Shown: piece by piece, positions 33,365 through 42,450 of the stretch
How positions within the stretch are numbered: the first letter of the stretch is position 1
How the letters are laid out: every line of letters begins with the position of its first letter
Assembly: GCF_030268045.1 (NCBI RefSeq)
Contig: NZ_BSDC01000003.1
Location: 310,001 to 374,000 of the forward strand
From: Geothrix edaphica
GTDB taxonomy: Bacteria > Acidobacteriota > Holophagae > Holophagales > Holophagaceae
Direction: 5' to 3'
Length of the DNA: 64,000 nt
The notes under the pieces: generated by a model
Database searches by the model: none
The model's input: only the letters and a program-made list of their open reading frames with translations
What the model was told of the DNA's origin: nothing
Made by a program: the position numbers and the translations under genes

Positions 33365-34813
33365 ATGGAAACCCTGGACAGCCTCCGCAACCCACCCCCC
33401 GGCCGCGGGATCTTCTGCAATCGCACCCTGAACCTGCGCTCCGTGCGGGCCATCGGCTACGACATGGACTACACCCTGGTGGACTACCGGGTGGCGGCCT
33501 TTGAGCAGATGGTCTACGCCCAGGCCCGGGAGCGGCTGGCTTCCGAGGGCTGGCCTGTCGAGGACATGGCATTTGACCCGCGGATGGTGGCCCGCGGCCT
33601 GGTGATCGACACGGAGCTGGGCAACCTCGTGAAGGCCAACCGGTTCGGCTTCGTGAAGCGGGCCATGCACGGCACGCGCATGCTCGAGCACACCGAGCAG
33701 CGGGACGCCTACGCCCAGACCCTGGTGGACCTGAGCGATCCGCGCTGGGTGTTCCTCAACACGCTGTTCTCGCTGTCCGAGGGCTGCCTCTTCGCCCAGG
33801 CCGTGGATCTGCTGGATCGGGGCGCCCTGCCCCACCCCTTCGAATACGCGAGCCTCTACCGCCACGTGCGGGCCCGGGTGGATGCCCAGCACATCGAAGG
33901 GCACCTGAAGGCCGAGATCGCCGCCGCGCCGGAGCGCTACGTGGTTCAGGATCCCGAGGCCGCCCTGGCGCTGCTGGACCAGAAGGCCGCGGGCAAGAAG
34001 CTGCTGCTCATCACCAACTCGGAGTGGAGCTTCAGCGCGAAGATGATGGCCCATGCCTACGACCGGCACCTGCCGGAGGGCATGACCTGGCGCCAGCTCT
34101 TCGACGTGGTGATTGTCGCCGCCCGCAAGCCCGCCTTCTTCACGGAGCACGGTCCCTTCTTCGAAGTGGTGGACGAGACGGGCCTGCTGCGCCCTCTCGC
34201 GGGGCCCCTGCGCGCGGGCGGCCTCTATCTCGGCGGGTGCGCCGCCCAGGTGGAGCGCGACCTGGGCATCTCCGGCGACGAGATCCTCTACGTGGGCGAC
34301 CACATGTTCGGCGACGTGCATGTGAGCAAGCGTTCCCTGCGCTGGCGCACGGCCCTGGTGCTGCGGGAGCTGGATGCCGAGGCGGCGGCCCTGGAGGCCT
34401 TCCGGGGGACCGAGCTTCGCCTCATGGCCCTGATGCGCGAGAAGGAGGCGCTGGAGAACCAGCTGTCCCAGGCGCGCCTCGCCCTCCAGCGCCTCCACGC
34501 GGGCTATGGCCCCGCCCCGTCGCTGGACGCGGCGGGCCTGGAAGCCCGCGTCCAAGGCCTCCGCGGCCAGCTGGTGGCCCTCGACATCGAGATCGCCCCC
34601 CTGGCCAAGGCCGGTACGGAGCTGGTCAACGCGCGGTGGGGCCTGCTCACCCGCGCCGGCAACGACAAGAGCCACCTCACCCGCCAGATCGAGCGCTACG
34701 CCGACATCTACACCAGCCGGGTGTCGAACTTCCTGCACGCCACGCCCTTCGCCTACTTCCGCTCGCCCCGGGGCAGCCTGCCGCACGATCCCGGGGATCA
34801 CCGGCCCGCGTAG
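33365..34813 (+). CDS. HAD-superfamily 5'-nucleotidase
   Basis: 482 residues. The nucleophile motif GYDMDYTLVDY (Asp33, Asp35) starts the HAD core, LLITNSEWSF is motif II and ILYVGDHMFGDV is motif III. The size and the long C-terminal helical region (about 330-450) match the cytosolic purine 5'-nucleotidase family (HAD-IG, cN-II-like), which hydrolyses IMP/GMP. There is no signal peptide, so it is cytoplasmic. Its last 16 bases overlap the end of the convergent gene. No clear SD precedes the ATG. Confidence 0.85.
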   Translation: METLDSLRNPPPGRGIFCNRTLNLRSVRAIGYDMDYTLVDYRVAAFEQMVYAQARERLASEGWPVEDMAFDPRMVARGLVIDTELGNLVKANRFGFVKRAMHGTRMLEHTEQRDAYAQTLVDLSDPRWVFLNTLFSLSEGCLFAQAVDLLDRGALPHPFEYASLYRHVRARVDAQHIEGHLKAEIAAAPERYVVQDPEAALALLDQKAAGKKLLLITNSEWSFSAKMMAHAYDRHLPEGMTWRQLFDVVIVAARKPAFFTEHGPFFEVVDETGLLRPLAGPLRAGGLYLGGCAAQVERDLGISGDEILYVGDHMFGDVHVSKRSLRWRTALVLRELDAEAAALEAFRGTELRLMALMREKEALENQLSQARLALQRLHAGYGPAPSLDAAGLEARVQGLRGQLVALDIEIAPLAKAGTELVNARWGLLTRAGNDKSHLTRQIERYADIYTSRVSNFLHATPFAYFRSPRGSLPHDPGDHRPA

Positions 34814-36213
34814 ACCGTGATGCCGTAGTGCTCCGGATCCCAGGGGGCATCGCTGTTCCAGTGGCCGTAGGCGTGGCTGTCGTCGGTGCGGAAGCGCAGG
34901 GTGTAGGTGCCCCGGGGCAGGCTGATCACCTCGTCGGCCAGCCGGTTCTTGGTGGTCCCGCCAGCGAACTGGGTGTGATCGTAGACCATGACCCAGACCC
35001 GCTTCCCTGCAGCGTCCTCGATCCAGGCCTCGTCGGCCATCTCATCGCCGCTGCCCTCGGCGATGGCATAGACCCGCACGGAATGCGCCGCCGTCAAGGT
35101 GAACGCCACGCTGCGGTCCTGATCGTTCCCGACCCGCACCAGCTCCGCCAGGGGTACCCAGGCCATGGGCTTCGCCAGTGAGACCGCCGCCAGGTCGGTG
35201 TCCGACGGCACGGCGAGTGTGAGGCCGTACATCCACGGGTCGCAGGGGGGCGCGGCGTTCCAGTCCGCCGGGGAATGGGAGTCATCCGTGACGAAGGTCG
35301 CTTCGTAGTCGCCGGCGGGGAGGGTGACCGTCTCCACCTGGCGGCGGTTCTTCCGGGCGCCGCCTGCGAACTGGGCCTTGTCCATGCTCATCTCCCACAC
35401 CCGGGCGCGGGTGCGGGCCTCGATGATCCAGCCGTAATCGTGCATGCGCCGGCCGCTGCCCTCGCCCTCGGCGTAGATGTGGAGGGTCACCGGCTTCCGG
35501 ACATGGAAGGCCTGGGTCCAGTGGCCACTGTCCGCGGTGGCGGCGAGGGCCACGAGGACGTTCTTCCAGCGCAGTGGCGCCTCGAAGGTGGGCACCTCGG
35601 ACGGATTGCCGCCGGGCAGGTAGATCTCCAGGCCGTAGTTCCCCACCTGCTCCCGCCAGTGGCGCAGCAGGCTGGTCCGATCCGCGCCGAAGGCCGCCAG
35701 GAAACCCCGGGGCCGCTCGGCCTGCTCCGCCTGCAGGGAGCGCCGGTCGATGTTGCGGGTCCACTGGGCGAACAGCAGGCTCTGGCCGAAGCCATGGTTG
35801 GAGAAGTAGGCCTCGTAGCTTCCCGCGGGCAGCTCCAGATACTGGTCTGCCACGCGGTACTCCCAGTCCCGCCGGGTGTTGGTCCCATCCATCTGCCAGA
35901 CCACCTCGCGGGTGGCGGCGTTGAGGATCCAGCCGTAGGCGAAGAAGGGCTCATCGGTGCGGGCATGGACCAGGCGCCGCAGCCCGCCGCCCTTGGCGTA
36001 GATGTGGACCTTCATGGGCCTCGGCAGGCTGAAGCCCTGGCTCCGCACCTCCGCGGCCTCGAAGCCCTTCAGCGACACGATGCGGGGCTCCGGCCGCGGG
36101 TCCGCCGCCCCGCGCAGGGCCAGGGGCGCGAAGGCCGTGAAGAGGATGAAGGCGGCCACGGCCTGGACCGTGCGGACCAGCGCCACAGCTTCGGACATCA
36201 GGAAGGACGACAT
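34798..36213 (-). CDS. exported protein with three repeats of an unknown domain
   Basis: 471 residues. A membrane or signal segment (VAAFILFTAFAPLAL) is followed by three copies of a ~95-residue unit, at about 60-165, 215-315 and 370-471. Each has VxxxIYAEGEGS, a YGWI(x)AxTRxRVW strand and LPAGxYExxFxTDDSH. Copies two and three also share FAGGxxKNR and DPxxYGxTV. Copy one is more divergent. The pattern of beta strands suggests jelly-roll or Ig-like modules. No family recognised. The ATG at 36213 was chosen because the upstream extension lacks a signal and SD. Confidence 0.75.
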   Translation of the reverse strand: MSSFLMSEAVALVRTVQAVAAFILFTAFAPLALRGAADPRPEPRIVSLKGFEAAEVRSQGFSLPRPMKVHIYAKGGGLRRLVHARTDEPFFAYGWILNAATREVVWQMDGTNTRRDWEYRVADQYLELPAGSYEAYFSNHGFGQSLLFAQWTRNIDRRSLQAEQAERPRGFLAAFGADRTSLLRHWREQVGNYGLEIYLPGGNPSEVPTFEAPLRWKNVLVALAATADSGHWTQAFHVRKPVTLHIYAEGEGSGRRMHDYGWIIEARTRARVWEMSMDKAQFAGGARKNRRQVETVTLPAGDYEATFVTDDSHSPADWNAAPPCDPWMYGLTLAVPSDTDLAAVSLAKPMAWVPLAELVRVGNDQDRSVAFTLTAAHSVRVYAIAEGSGDEMADEAWIEDAAGKRVWVMVYDHTQFAGGTTKNRLADEVISLPRGTYTLRFRTDDSHAYGHWNSDAPWDPEHYGITVYAGR

Positions 36214-36317
36214 GGAAACTCTCCCGGGACCCTCCCAAGGTAGGCCCTTCCCCTCCGCCCCTGCCCGCGGATCGGTGAACGGTGGTTCCGGACCGGCCAC
36301 CGGTCCCCAGCCCTGGT

Positions 36318-36914
36318 TCACGCCTCGGCCCCGGTTCCGACGGACGCCACGGAGCGCAGGTAGAACGCCAGCATCGCGGTGAGCGAGGCGGGGTCCCGTC
36401 GCAGGCGGCTCCGCAGGGCCGCGCCCTCCCAGCAGTCCACCAGCAGGTCCGCCAGCTCCCGCGCGTCGCACTCGGCGGGCAGCTCGCGCCGCTGCCTCGC
36501 CTCTTCGAGGCAGGTGGCCATGCGCCCGGCGATGGCGGCAAAGCAGGCCTCGATCTTGCGGCGGAAGGCCTCGCTCACGCCCGACAGCTCCTGGCCGAGG
36601 CCCCCCAGGAGGCAGCCCATGTAGCCCTGCTCCCGGTAGGCCTGCTGTGTGAGCTCGAAGAACAACCTCACCCGCGCGAGGGGCGGCCGTTCCAGGTCCT
36701 GGAGGCAGGCGTCGAGGCCCGCATGGACCTGCGCCATGTAGGCGTCGACGACCTGCAGCGCGAAGTCCTCCTTGTCCTTGAAGTGGTGATAGAAGGAGCC
36801 CTTGGGAATCCCCGTTTCCGTGAGCAGGGCTTCGATGCCCAGGCCGTTGTAGCCGCGCTCCAGCAGCATCCGGAGCCCCGCCTCGATCAGGTGCTGCTTG
36901 GTGGAATGGGTCAT
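36318..36914 (-). CDS. TetR-family transcriptional regulator
   Basis: 198 residues. An N-terminal HTH (GYNGLGIEALLTETGIPKGSFYHHFKDKEDF) is followed by a helical ligand domain with a TetR_C-like GCLLGGLGQELS segment, similar to NemR/AcuR types. It overlaps the cupin gene stop (ATGA), so it is cotranscribed after it. A NemR-box-like half-site upstream of the cupin gene suggests that it autoregulates the pair, probably in response to an electrophile (inference). Confidence 0.88.
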   Translation of the reverse strand: MTHSTKQHLIEAGLRMLLERGYNGLGIEALLTETGIPKGSFYHHFKDKEDFALQVVDAYMAQVHAGLDACLQDLERPPLARVRLFFELTQQAYREQGYMGCLLGGLGQELSGVSEAFRRKIEACFAAIAGRMATCLEEARQRRELPAECDARELADLLVDCWEGAALRSRLRRDPASLTAMLAFYLRSVASVGTGAEA

Positions 36915-37297
36915 CCCCTCGTCTTCTCGATCAGGTGGTCGATGACGCAGGTGTGTTCATGCTGGGGGCTGAACAGGATCAGGTCCGCATCCGCGTCCAC
37001 CCGCACATTGTGCCCGGGCGGCCAGTAGAACAGGTCGTCGGCGGCCACGGTCTCCTGGCGGCCCGCAGCGTCGGTGGTGGTGATCCGCCCCTTCAACACG
37101 AACCCCCAGTGCGGGCACTGGCACAGGTCGCCCTCCAGCCCCTTGAACAGCGGTGTGGTGTCCACCCCCGCCGCCAGGCTGAAGTATTCTCCGCTGAGCT
37201 TCCCGTAGCCGTTCGTGTCTCCGAAATCCCGCTGCTGGCGCATGGTGACCCCGGGAACCTGCAGCGCGGTCGGAACCGCGTCCTTGGCTATCTTCAT
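36911..37297 (-). CDS. cupin-domain protein
   Basis: 128 residues with a single beta-barrel. The motif CPHWGFVLKGRI is the first cupin motif and DDLFYWPPGHN part of the second, but several metal-binding His are replaced, so metal binding is uncertain. An AAGGAGGACGCC SD fixes the ATG at 37297. It is coupled to the TetR gene downstream. It may be a small-molecule sensor or enzyme under that repressor (inference). Confidence 0.82.
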   Translation of the reverse strand: MKIAKDAVPTALQVPGVTMRQQRDFGDTNGYGKLSGEYFSLAAGVDTTPLFKGLEGDLCQCPHWGFVLKGRITTTDAAGRQETVAADDLFYWPPGHNVRVDADADLILFSPQHEHTCVIDHLIEKTRG

Positions 37298-37324
37298 GGC
37301 GTCCTCCTTGGTTTTTTCATGCAT

Positions 37325-37340
37325 TAGACCGATCAGTCCA
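37325..37340. promoter_or_regulatory. NemR-box-like operator upstream of cupin/tetR
   Basis: TAGACC-GATC-AGTCCA lies 28 bases upstream of the cupin start. The left half matches the NemR box half TAGACC exactly and the right half is degenerate. The surrounding 266-bp gap to the divergent gene is AT-rich (especially 37380-37430) and otherwise shows no gene. Confidence 0.45.
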
Positions 37341-37563
37341 GAGACACGATAGGCCGCCACCAGGCTCCGTCAAGCATGGGGAGACAAAAAAATAAATACA
37401 GCATTAATGATGTTTTTATCCAAATACATCGATTGTCCCACCCACTCCCCGGACATGGCTCCCTGAGGGGTCCTTGGGGGCTCCCGCCTCTCTTTTCGGA
37501 AAAACGCAACCAATGAATTGCATCATTCCCCAACCCGCCTAATATGCAACCAGGAGGTTACCC

Positions 37564-38022
37564 ATGACGACATCGAGCACCGACTGCATCAGGAAGGAGA
37601 TCCAGCTCCGGGCGCCCCAGGCACGGGTCTGGAAGGCGCTGTCGGACGCCGAGGAGTTCGGCACCTGGTTCGGCATGAAGCTGGAGGGGGGCTTCGTTCC
37701 CGGCCAGTCGGTCTTCGGACGGATCACCCATCCCAACTACGAGCACATCCACCTGGAGATGCGGGTTGAACGCATGGAAGCCGAGCGCCTCTTCTCCTAC
37801 CGCTGGCACCCCTACCCCATGGACATGAAGCGGGACTACTCGGCCGAGCCCATGACCCTCGTGGAGTTCCACCTCGAGGCAACCGGGGATGGCACCCTGC
37901 TCAAGGTGGTGGAGTCCGGCTTCGACCAGCTGCCCGCGGACCGGCGCGACGAGGCCTTCCGTATGAACGACGGGGGCTGGACGAGCCAGATGGCCCGCAT
38001 CGAACGCCATGTCGCGGGCTGA
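37564..38022 (+). CDS. SRPBCC (AHSA1-like) protein
   Basis: 152 residues of the START/Bet v1-like fold, opening KEIQLRAPQARVWKALSD and with the GxFVPGQSV(F)G and FSYRWHP motifs of the AHSA1 group. These bind a hydrophobic ligand; function rarely known. A CAGGAGGTTACCC SD. It overlaps the ArsR gene that follows by 14 bases, the usual ArsR/AHSA1 pair. Confidence 0.88.
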   Translation: MTTSSTDCIRKEIQLRAPQARVWKALSDAEEFGTWFGMKLEGGFVPGQSVFGRITHPNYEHIHLEMRVERMEAERLFSYRWHPYPMDMKRDYSAEPMTLVEFHLEATGDGTLLKVVESGFDQLPADRRDEAFRMNDGGWTSQMARIERHVAG

Positions 38023-38353
38023 TGCCATCTCCCCCGCGCGGCTGAAGGACGCGGCGCCGCTCTTCGCCGCCCTGGGGGATGCCACGCGCCTGGGCCTGCT
38101 CGTGAGCCTCTGCTCCGGCGGGCCCGTCACAGTCACGCACCTGAGCGGCCAGTTTGCCGTCTCCCGGCAGGCCATCACCAAGCATCTCGAAGTGCTGTCC
38201 GAAGCGGGGCTCGTCAAGAGCAGCCGCCAGGGCCGGGAGCGCATCTGGGCCTTCGAGCCCAAGCGCCTTGAAGATGCCCACCAGTACCTGGAGCGCCTGT
38301 CCAGACAGTGGGACGTCGCCCTCGGCCGCCTCAAAGCTTTCGTCGAAACCTGA
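38009..38353 (+). CDS. ArsR-family HTH regulator
   Basis: 114 residues. The winged helix has FAVSRQAITKHLEVLSEAGLV as the recognition segment. Only one Cys is present (LVSLCSGG), so this is not a metal-sensing member with a Cys pair. It overlaps the SRPBCC gene, with which it is coupled; such pairs often regulate themselves with the SRPBCC partner as possible ligand carrier (inference). Confidence 0.88.
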   Translation: MSRADAISPARLKDAAPLFAALGDATRLGLLVSLCSGGPVTVTHLSGQFAVSRQAITKHLEVLSEAGLVKSSRQGRERIWAFEPKRLEDAHQYLERLSRQWDVALGRLKAFVET

Positions 38354-38459
38354 ACGTGCCCGCTCGTCCGCGCTGGCCTTGGGAGTGCCTAAGGCGGGCG
38401 AAGCCCTCTCTCCATTCGGCCATCACTCGGGCCACCGCGCCCTTCCCAAGGAGCACCCC

Positions 38460-38912
38460 ATGACCCAATCCTGGGCCGCCCTCTTCAGCATCAATCGGGA
38501 TTTCCTGCTTGAGAAGAACCTGGCTGACGTCACCCAGAGCCAAGCCGATCAGCCCCCTGCCGACGACGTGAACAGCATCACGTGGAACCTCAGCCACATT
38601 CTGGAATACCGCCACGAACTCCTCAGGGATGTTCTCAAGTCCGCCTACCGGCCGACGGTGACTGTGCCCAGGACCTTGGCGCACTTCAAAGCTGCCATGG
38701 CGGACACGCAGGCGGCCCTGGACGCGACCTTCAGCTCCGCCGATTGGGATGAGCCGCAATTCCATCCCGGGTTCCAGGCCACCCTGCCGCTGGCCCAGAT
38801 CGTAGGCATGTATTTCATGCATGAGACCTACCATCTGGGCCAGCTCGGCACGGCCCGCAAGCTCCTGGGCTTGCCCGGCGTGATCAAACCGCCTGCAGCG
38901 GCGAAGGCCTAG
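38460..38912 (+). CDS. DinB-family protein
   Basis: 150 residues, four-helix bundle. Likely metal ligands are His in WNLSHILEYRHE (~43-50) and in FMHETYHLGQL (~123). DinB/YfiT proteins are putative metal-dependent transferases of thiols. An AAGGAG SD. Alone after an ArsR gene; a gap of 106 bases with no clear terminator separates them. Confidence 0.85.
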   Translation: MTQSWAALFSINRDFLLEKNLADVTQSQADQPPADDVNSITWNLSHILEYRHELLRDVLKSAYRPTVTVPRTLAHFKAAMADTQAALDATFSSADWDEPQFHPGFQATLPLAQIVGMYFMHETYHLGQLGTARKLLGLPGVIKPPAAAKA

Positions 38913-38948
38913 CTGGACGGCCAGCACCCCTGGCTTGAAGGCTCCGGA

Positions 38949-41900
38949 TCAACCTCCGAGCCATCCCGCCCACTCCGCCAGCACCCGCTGGGCCTGGATC
39001 ACGGGACCGTCCTGGGTGCCCTGCAGAGGCAGGCGCACGGCACCGTCGGGACTGAGGCTGGCGCCCTTCTGGCCGCCCACCCAGGCCAGGAGCCGGGCGG
39101 GGTCCACCGATGTTTGGGGGCTCAGGCGCAGCCTGAGCTGGCCCTTGTCGACCGCCACCTCGGAGACGGCCAGGGCCTGGGCCCGCAGCTTCACCTTGAG
39201 CACCTCGAAGAAGCGGAACGTGTCCGGATCGTCCTCGGAGATGCGACCGAAGCGGTCCTCCAGGTCCAGCTTGTAGAGCTCCAGGTCCTTCTCCTCGCGG
39301 AGCCGCGAGATGCGCTTGTAGGCCACCAGGCGCTCGGCGGCCTGGTCGATCCAGCGGCGGCTGAGCTGGGCGCCTGGCGCCAGGCCGTCCACCTTCACTT
39401 CGAAGGCGGTGGTGGGCTGGCCCTGCAGTTCCGAGAGCGTCTCCTCCAGCAACTTCACGTAGAGCTCAAAGCCGATGTCGTGGATGTGGCCGGACTGCTC
39501 GCCGCCCAGCAGGTTGCCCGCGCCGCGCAGCTCCAGGTCCATGGCCGCCACGCGGAAGCCCGAGCCCAGCTCCGAGAAGTCCTCCAGGGCCTGGAGGCGC
39601 TTGCGGGCGTCCTCGCTGATCTCGTGCCTGGGCGGGATCATCAGGTAGGCGTAGGCAGGCACATCGCTGCGCCCCACCCGGCCCCGCAGCTGGTAGAGCT
39701 GGCTGAGGCCGAAGGCGTCCGCCCGGTGGACGATGAGCGTATTGGCGTTGGGCACATCGAGGCCGTTCTCCACGATGGTGGTGGCCACCAGCACGTCGAC
39801 GCGGCCTTCCATGAAGCCGAGCATGGCCTGCTCGAGGCCCTCGTCGGTCATCTGGCCGTGGCCCACGGCCACCCGGGCATCGGGAACCAGCTCGCGCACC
39901 CGCGCGGCGATGCTGACAATGGACTCCACGCGGTTGTGCACGAGGTAGACCTGGCCGCCGCGGCGCAGCTCGAACTGGATGGCCGTCTGCACCAGTTCGT
40001 CGCTCCAGGGCGCCACCACGGTCTCGATGGCCAGGCGATCCTTCGGCGGCGTCTCGATGAGGCTGATCTCGCGCAGGCCCGTGAGGCTCATGTGCAGGGT
40101 GCGGGGGATGGGCGTGGCGCTGAGGGCCAGCTGATCCACGTTGAGGCGCAGCTTCTTCAGTTTCTCCTTGTGGCCCACGCCGAAGCGCTGCTCCTCGTCG
40201 ATCACCACCAGGCCCAGGTCCGCGAACTTCACGCGGGCGCCCAGCAGCTGGTGGGTGCCGATGACGATCTCCACCTTGCCGTCGGCCACCTCCTGGAGGA
40301 TGCGCTTCTGGTCCGCCGGATCCACGAAGCGGTTGAGCATCTCGATGCGGATGGGGAAGCCCGCGAAGCGCTCCTTGAAGGTTCGGAAGTGCTGGAAGCA
40401 GAGCACGGTGGTGGGACACAGCACCGCCACCTGGCGGCCTTCCAGCGCCACCTTGGCCGCGGCCCGCATGGCCACTTCCGTCTTGCCGAAGCCCACGTCG
40501 CCCACCAGCAGGCGGTCCATGGGGCGCGGCGATTCGAGGTCGGCCTTCACCGCCTCGATGGCCTCGATCTGGTCCGGCGTGGGCGTGAAGGGGAAGCTGG
40601 CATCGAAGGCCGCCATGTCGGGCCCGTCCGGTGGATAGGCGTGGCCCTTCTCCAGCTTGCGCAGCGCGTAGAGCTTCAGCAGCTCGTCGGCCATGTCGCG
40701 GATGGCCTTCTTGGCCTTGCGCTTGACCTTGGCCCAGCTGGCGCCGCCCAGCTTGTCCAGGGGCGGCAGGTGGCCCTCGGCGCCGGTGTAGCGCTGGACG
40801 AGGTCCGCGCGCTCCAGGCTCACGTTGAGCTGGCCGCCATCCGCGTAGCGCAGCTGGAGCACCTCCTGCTCCTCGCCGCCGGCCACGAGCGTGGCGAACC
40901 CGACGAACTCGCCGATGCCATGGTCCAGGTGCACCACACGGTCGCCGGGTTTGAGGTCCCGCAGGTCCGACAGGAAGGCCGCGCTGCGGGACTTCTTGGG
41001 CGCGGCCTGGATGGCCTTGCGGCCGAAGACCTCCCGCTCGGTGAAGAGGGCGAGGCGGAACTCCCTGATGAGCACGCCGGCGCTGAGGTTCAGCCGGAGG
41101 GCCCGGCAGCCCGCCTCGGTGCCATAGGCCTGGGGCAGGTCGTAGTCCCGCAGGAACTCGGCGAAGCGGTCGCGCATGCCGGGCGTGGAGCCCGCCAGCA
41201 CCACCCGGAAGCCCGTGAGCGCCAGCTCCTGCACCTGCTCGGCCAGGTCTGGCAGGCGCCCCTGGAACTCCCGCAGGGGCTGGGCCACGACGGGCACGGT
41301 GGCCTCGCTCTGCCACTCCGTGAGGGTGAGCGAGGTCCGGCTGGGGTCCGAGGGCAGGAAGCGATCCGTGAAATCGGGGCACACGACGCCGCCCCGGCGG
41401 AGGGCGGCCAGCCCCTCCTCGATGCGGGCCCGCTCGGCCTCCCGCAGGGCCTCCTCCCAGGCGGCATCCAGACGTACCCGCAGGCAGGGCGGCACCCAGT
41501 GGACCAGCTGGCCCTTGGGTTGCGCCAGCAGCGGGTGGAACAGCTCCTCGCCGGGGAAGTGGCCGTGGGTGGCCAGCCGCGCCCGGCGGAAGGCCAGATC
41601 ATCCTCGGGCTCGGCGGTGCGATCCGCCCGGGAGGCCACGGCCGCCAGCAGGGCCTGGCCGTCGCCGCGGTCACCCTCGAAGCGAGGGTAGAGCGTGAGG
41701 GCCTCCAGCGCCTCACCGGTCCGGCGCTGCGTATCAGGATCGAAGGGGGAGAGCCGCTCCAACTCGTCGCCAAAGGTCTCCAGGCGGAGGGGCTGCTCCA
41801 GGTGGTCGGGCCAGAGGTCCACCACCATGCCGCGGGAACTGAACTCGCCCGGCGCCGCCGCCATCTCCGTGCGGCGGTAGCCCAGGGCCACCAGCGTCTC

Positions 41901-42365
41901 GAGCAGCAGCTCCCGGGGCACCTCGGCTCCCAGGCGCAGCTCCAGCTTCTGCTTCTGGAACCAGGTGGGATGGGGCAGCCGCTCGCAGGCCGTGAGGGGC
42001 CCCGTCACCAGCACCTGCACGCGACGCTCCAGCAGGCCCACCAGGGTGGAGAGCCGGTCGCGCAGCACCATGCCCGGCGGGCTGCTCTCGCCACCGGCGT
42101 AGGCCGCGAAACCCGGGAAATGCGCCACGCCCACGCCAGGCAGCAGGGCCTGGAGGTCCTGGGCCAGGGTGCGGGCCTCGGCCTCGCTCGGGGCGTCCAC
42201 CCAGAGCGACTGGACGCGGCCCTCGCGGGTGATCCAGCCTGCCAGCACCAGGGCCAGGGCCGGCGGTGAGGTCCAGCGCAGGCGGGCGCCCGGGGTCGCG
42301 AGGGCCTCGGCGGGTACCTCGGCCAGGCGCAGCAGATCCCTCAGGTCATGGCCGACAGCATTCAT
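38949..42365 (-). CDS. mfd: transcription-repair coupling factor
   Basis: 1138 residues. Mfd displaces RNA polymerase stalled at lesions and recruits UvrA. The N-terminal UvrB-like part contains PGFAAYAGG. The RNA polymerase-interaction domain (LKPGDRVVHLDHGIGEFVGF) is near 470. Walker A GDVGFGKTE has Lys628, the DEEQ box IDEEQRFGVGH follows, and motif VI is LYQLRGRVGRS. A TRCF C-terminal domain ends the protein. Length is typical. A GAAGG SD. It stands alone between dinB and an RND operon, followed on its upstream side by a strong hairpin. Confidence 0.97.
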   Translation of the reverse strand: MNAVGHDLRDLLRLAEVPAEALATPGARLRWTSPPALALVLAGWITREGRVQSLWVDAPSEAEARTLAQDLQALLPGVGVAHFPGFAAYAGGESSPPGMVLRDRLSTLVGLLERRVQVLVTGPLTACERLPHPTWFQKQKLELRLGAEVPRELLLETLVALGYRRTEMAAAPGEFSSRGMVVDLWPDHLEQPLRLETFGDELERLSPFDPDTQRRTGEALEALTLYPRFEGDRGDGQALLAAVASRADRTAEPEDDLAFRRARLATHGHFPGEELFHPLLAQPKGQLVHWVPPCLRVRLDAAWEEALREAERARIEEGLAALRRGGVVCPDFTDRFLPSDPSRTSLTLTEWQSEATVPVVAQPLREFQGRLPDLAEQVQELALTGFRVVLAGSTPGMRDRFAEFLRDYDLPQAYGTEAGCRALRLNLSAGVLIREFRLALFTEREVFGRKAIQAAPKKSRSAAFLSDLRDLKPGDRVVHLDHGIGEFVGFATLVAGGEEQEVLQLRYADGGQLNVSLERADLVQRYTGAEGHLPPLDKLGGASWAKVKRKAKKAIRDMADELLKLYALRKLEKGHAYPPDGPDMAAFDASFPFTPTPDQIEAIEAVKADLESPRPMDRLLVGDVGFGKTEVAMRAAAKVALEGRQVAVLCPTTVLCFQHFRTFKERFAGFPIRIEMLNRFVDPADQKRILQEVADGKVEIVIGTHQLLGARVKFADLGLVVIDEEQRFGVGHKEKLKKLRLNVDQLALSATPIPRTLHMSLTGLREISLIETPPKDRLAIETVVAPWSDELVQTAIQFELRRGGQVYLVHNRVESIVSIAARVRELVPDARVAVGHGQMTDEGLEQAMLGFMEGRVDVLVATTIVENGLDVPNANTLIVHRADAFGLSQLYQLRGRVGRSDVPAYAYLMIPPRHEISEDARKRLQALEDFSELGSGFRVAAMDLELRGAGNLLGGEQSGHIHDIGFELYVKLLEETLSELQGQPTTAFEVKVDGLAPGAQLSRRWIDQAAERLVAYKRISRLREEKDLELYKLDLEDRFGRISEDDPDTFRFFEVLKVKLRAQALAVSEVAVDKGQLRLRLSPQTSVDPARLLAWVGGQKGASLSPDGAVRLPLQGTQDGPVIQAQRVLAEWAGWLGG

Positions 42366-42382
42366 AGCGCCCTTCAGAATGC

Positions 42383-42432
42383 CTCAAGCCGGGCCCCGAG
42401 ACGAGTCTTCATGTCTCGGGGCCCGGCTTGAG
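42383..42432. terminator. long perfect hairpin between RND operon and mfd
   Basis: A 20-bp perfect stem (42383-42402 with 42413-42432), GC-rich, with a 10-base loop, 18 bases after the RND stop. No T-run follows on either strand. It is likely the operon's transcript end or an RNA stability element. Confidence 0.65.
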
Positions 42433-42450
42433 AGAGGGGTTGAACGTAGC

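Noticed and set aside
38383-38392. GAGTGCCTAA in the arsR-dinB gap, resembling the repeat end
   Set aside because: Only ten bases match and the next bases diverge (GGCGGG), so it is a chance match or too decayed to claim as a copy.
39114-42269. 1051-codon plus-strand frame over mfd
   Set aside because: Antisense shadow of mfd; His/Gln/Glu-rich with no recognisable domain.
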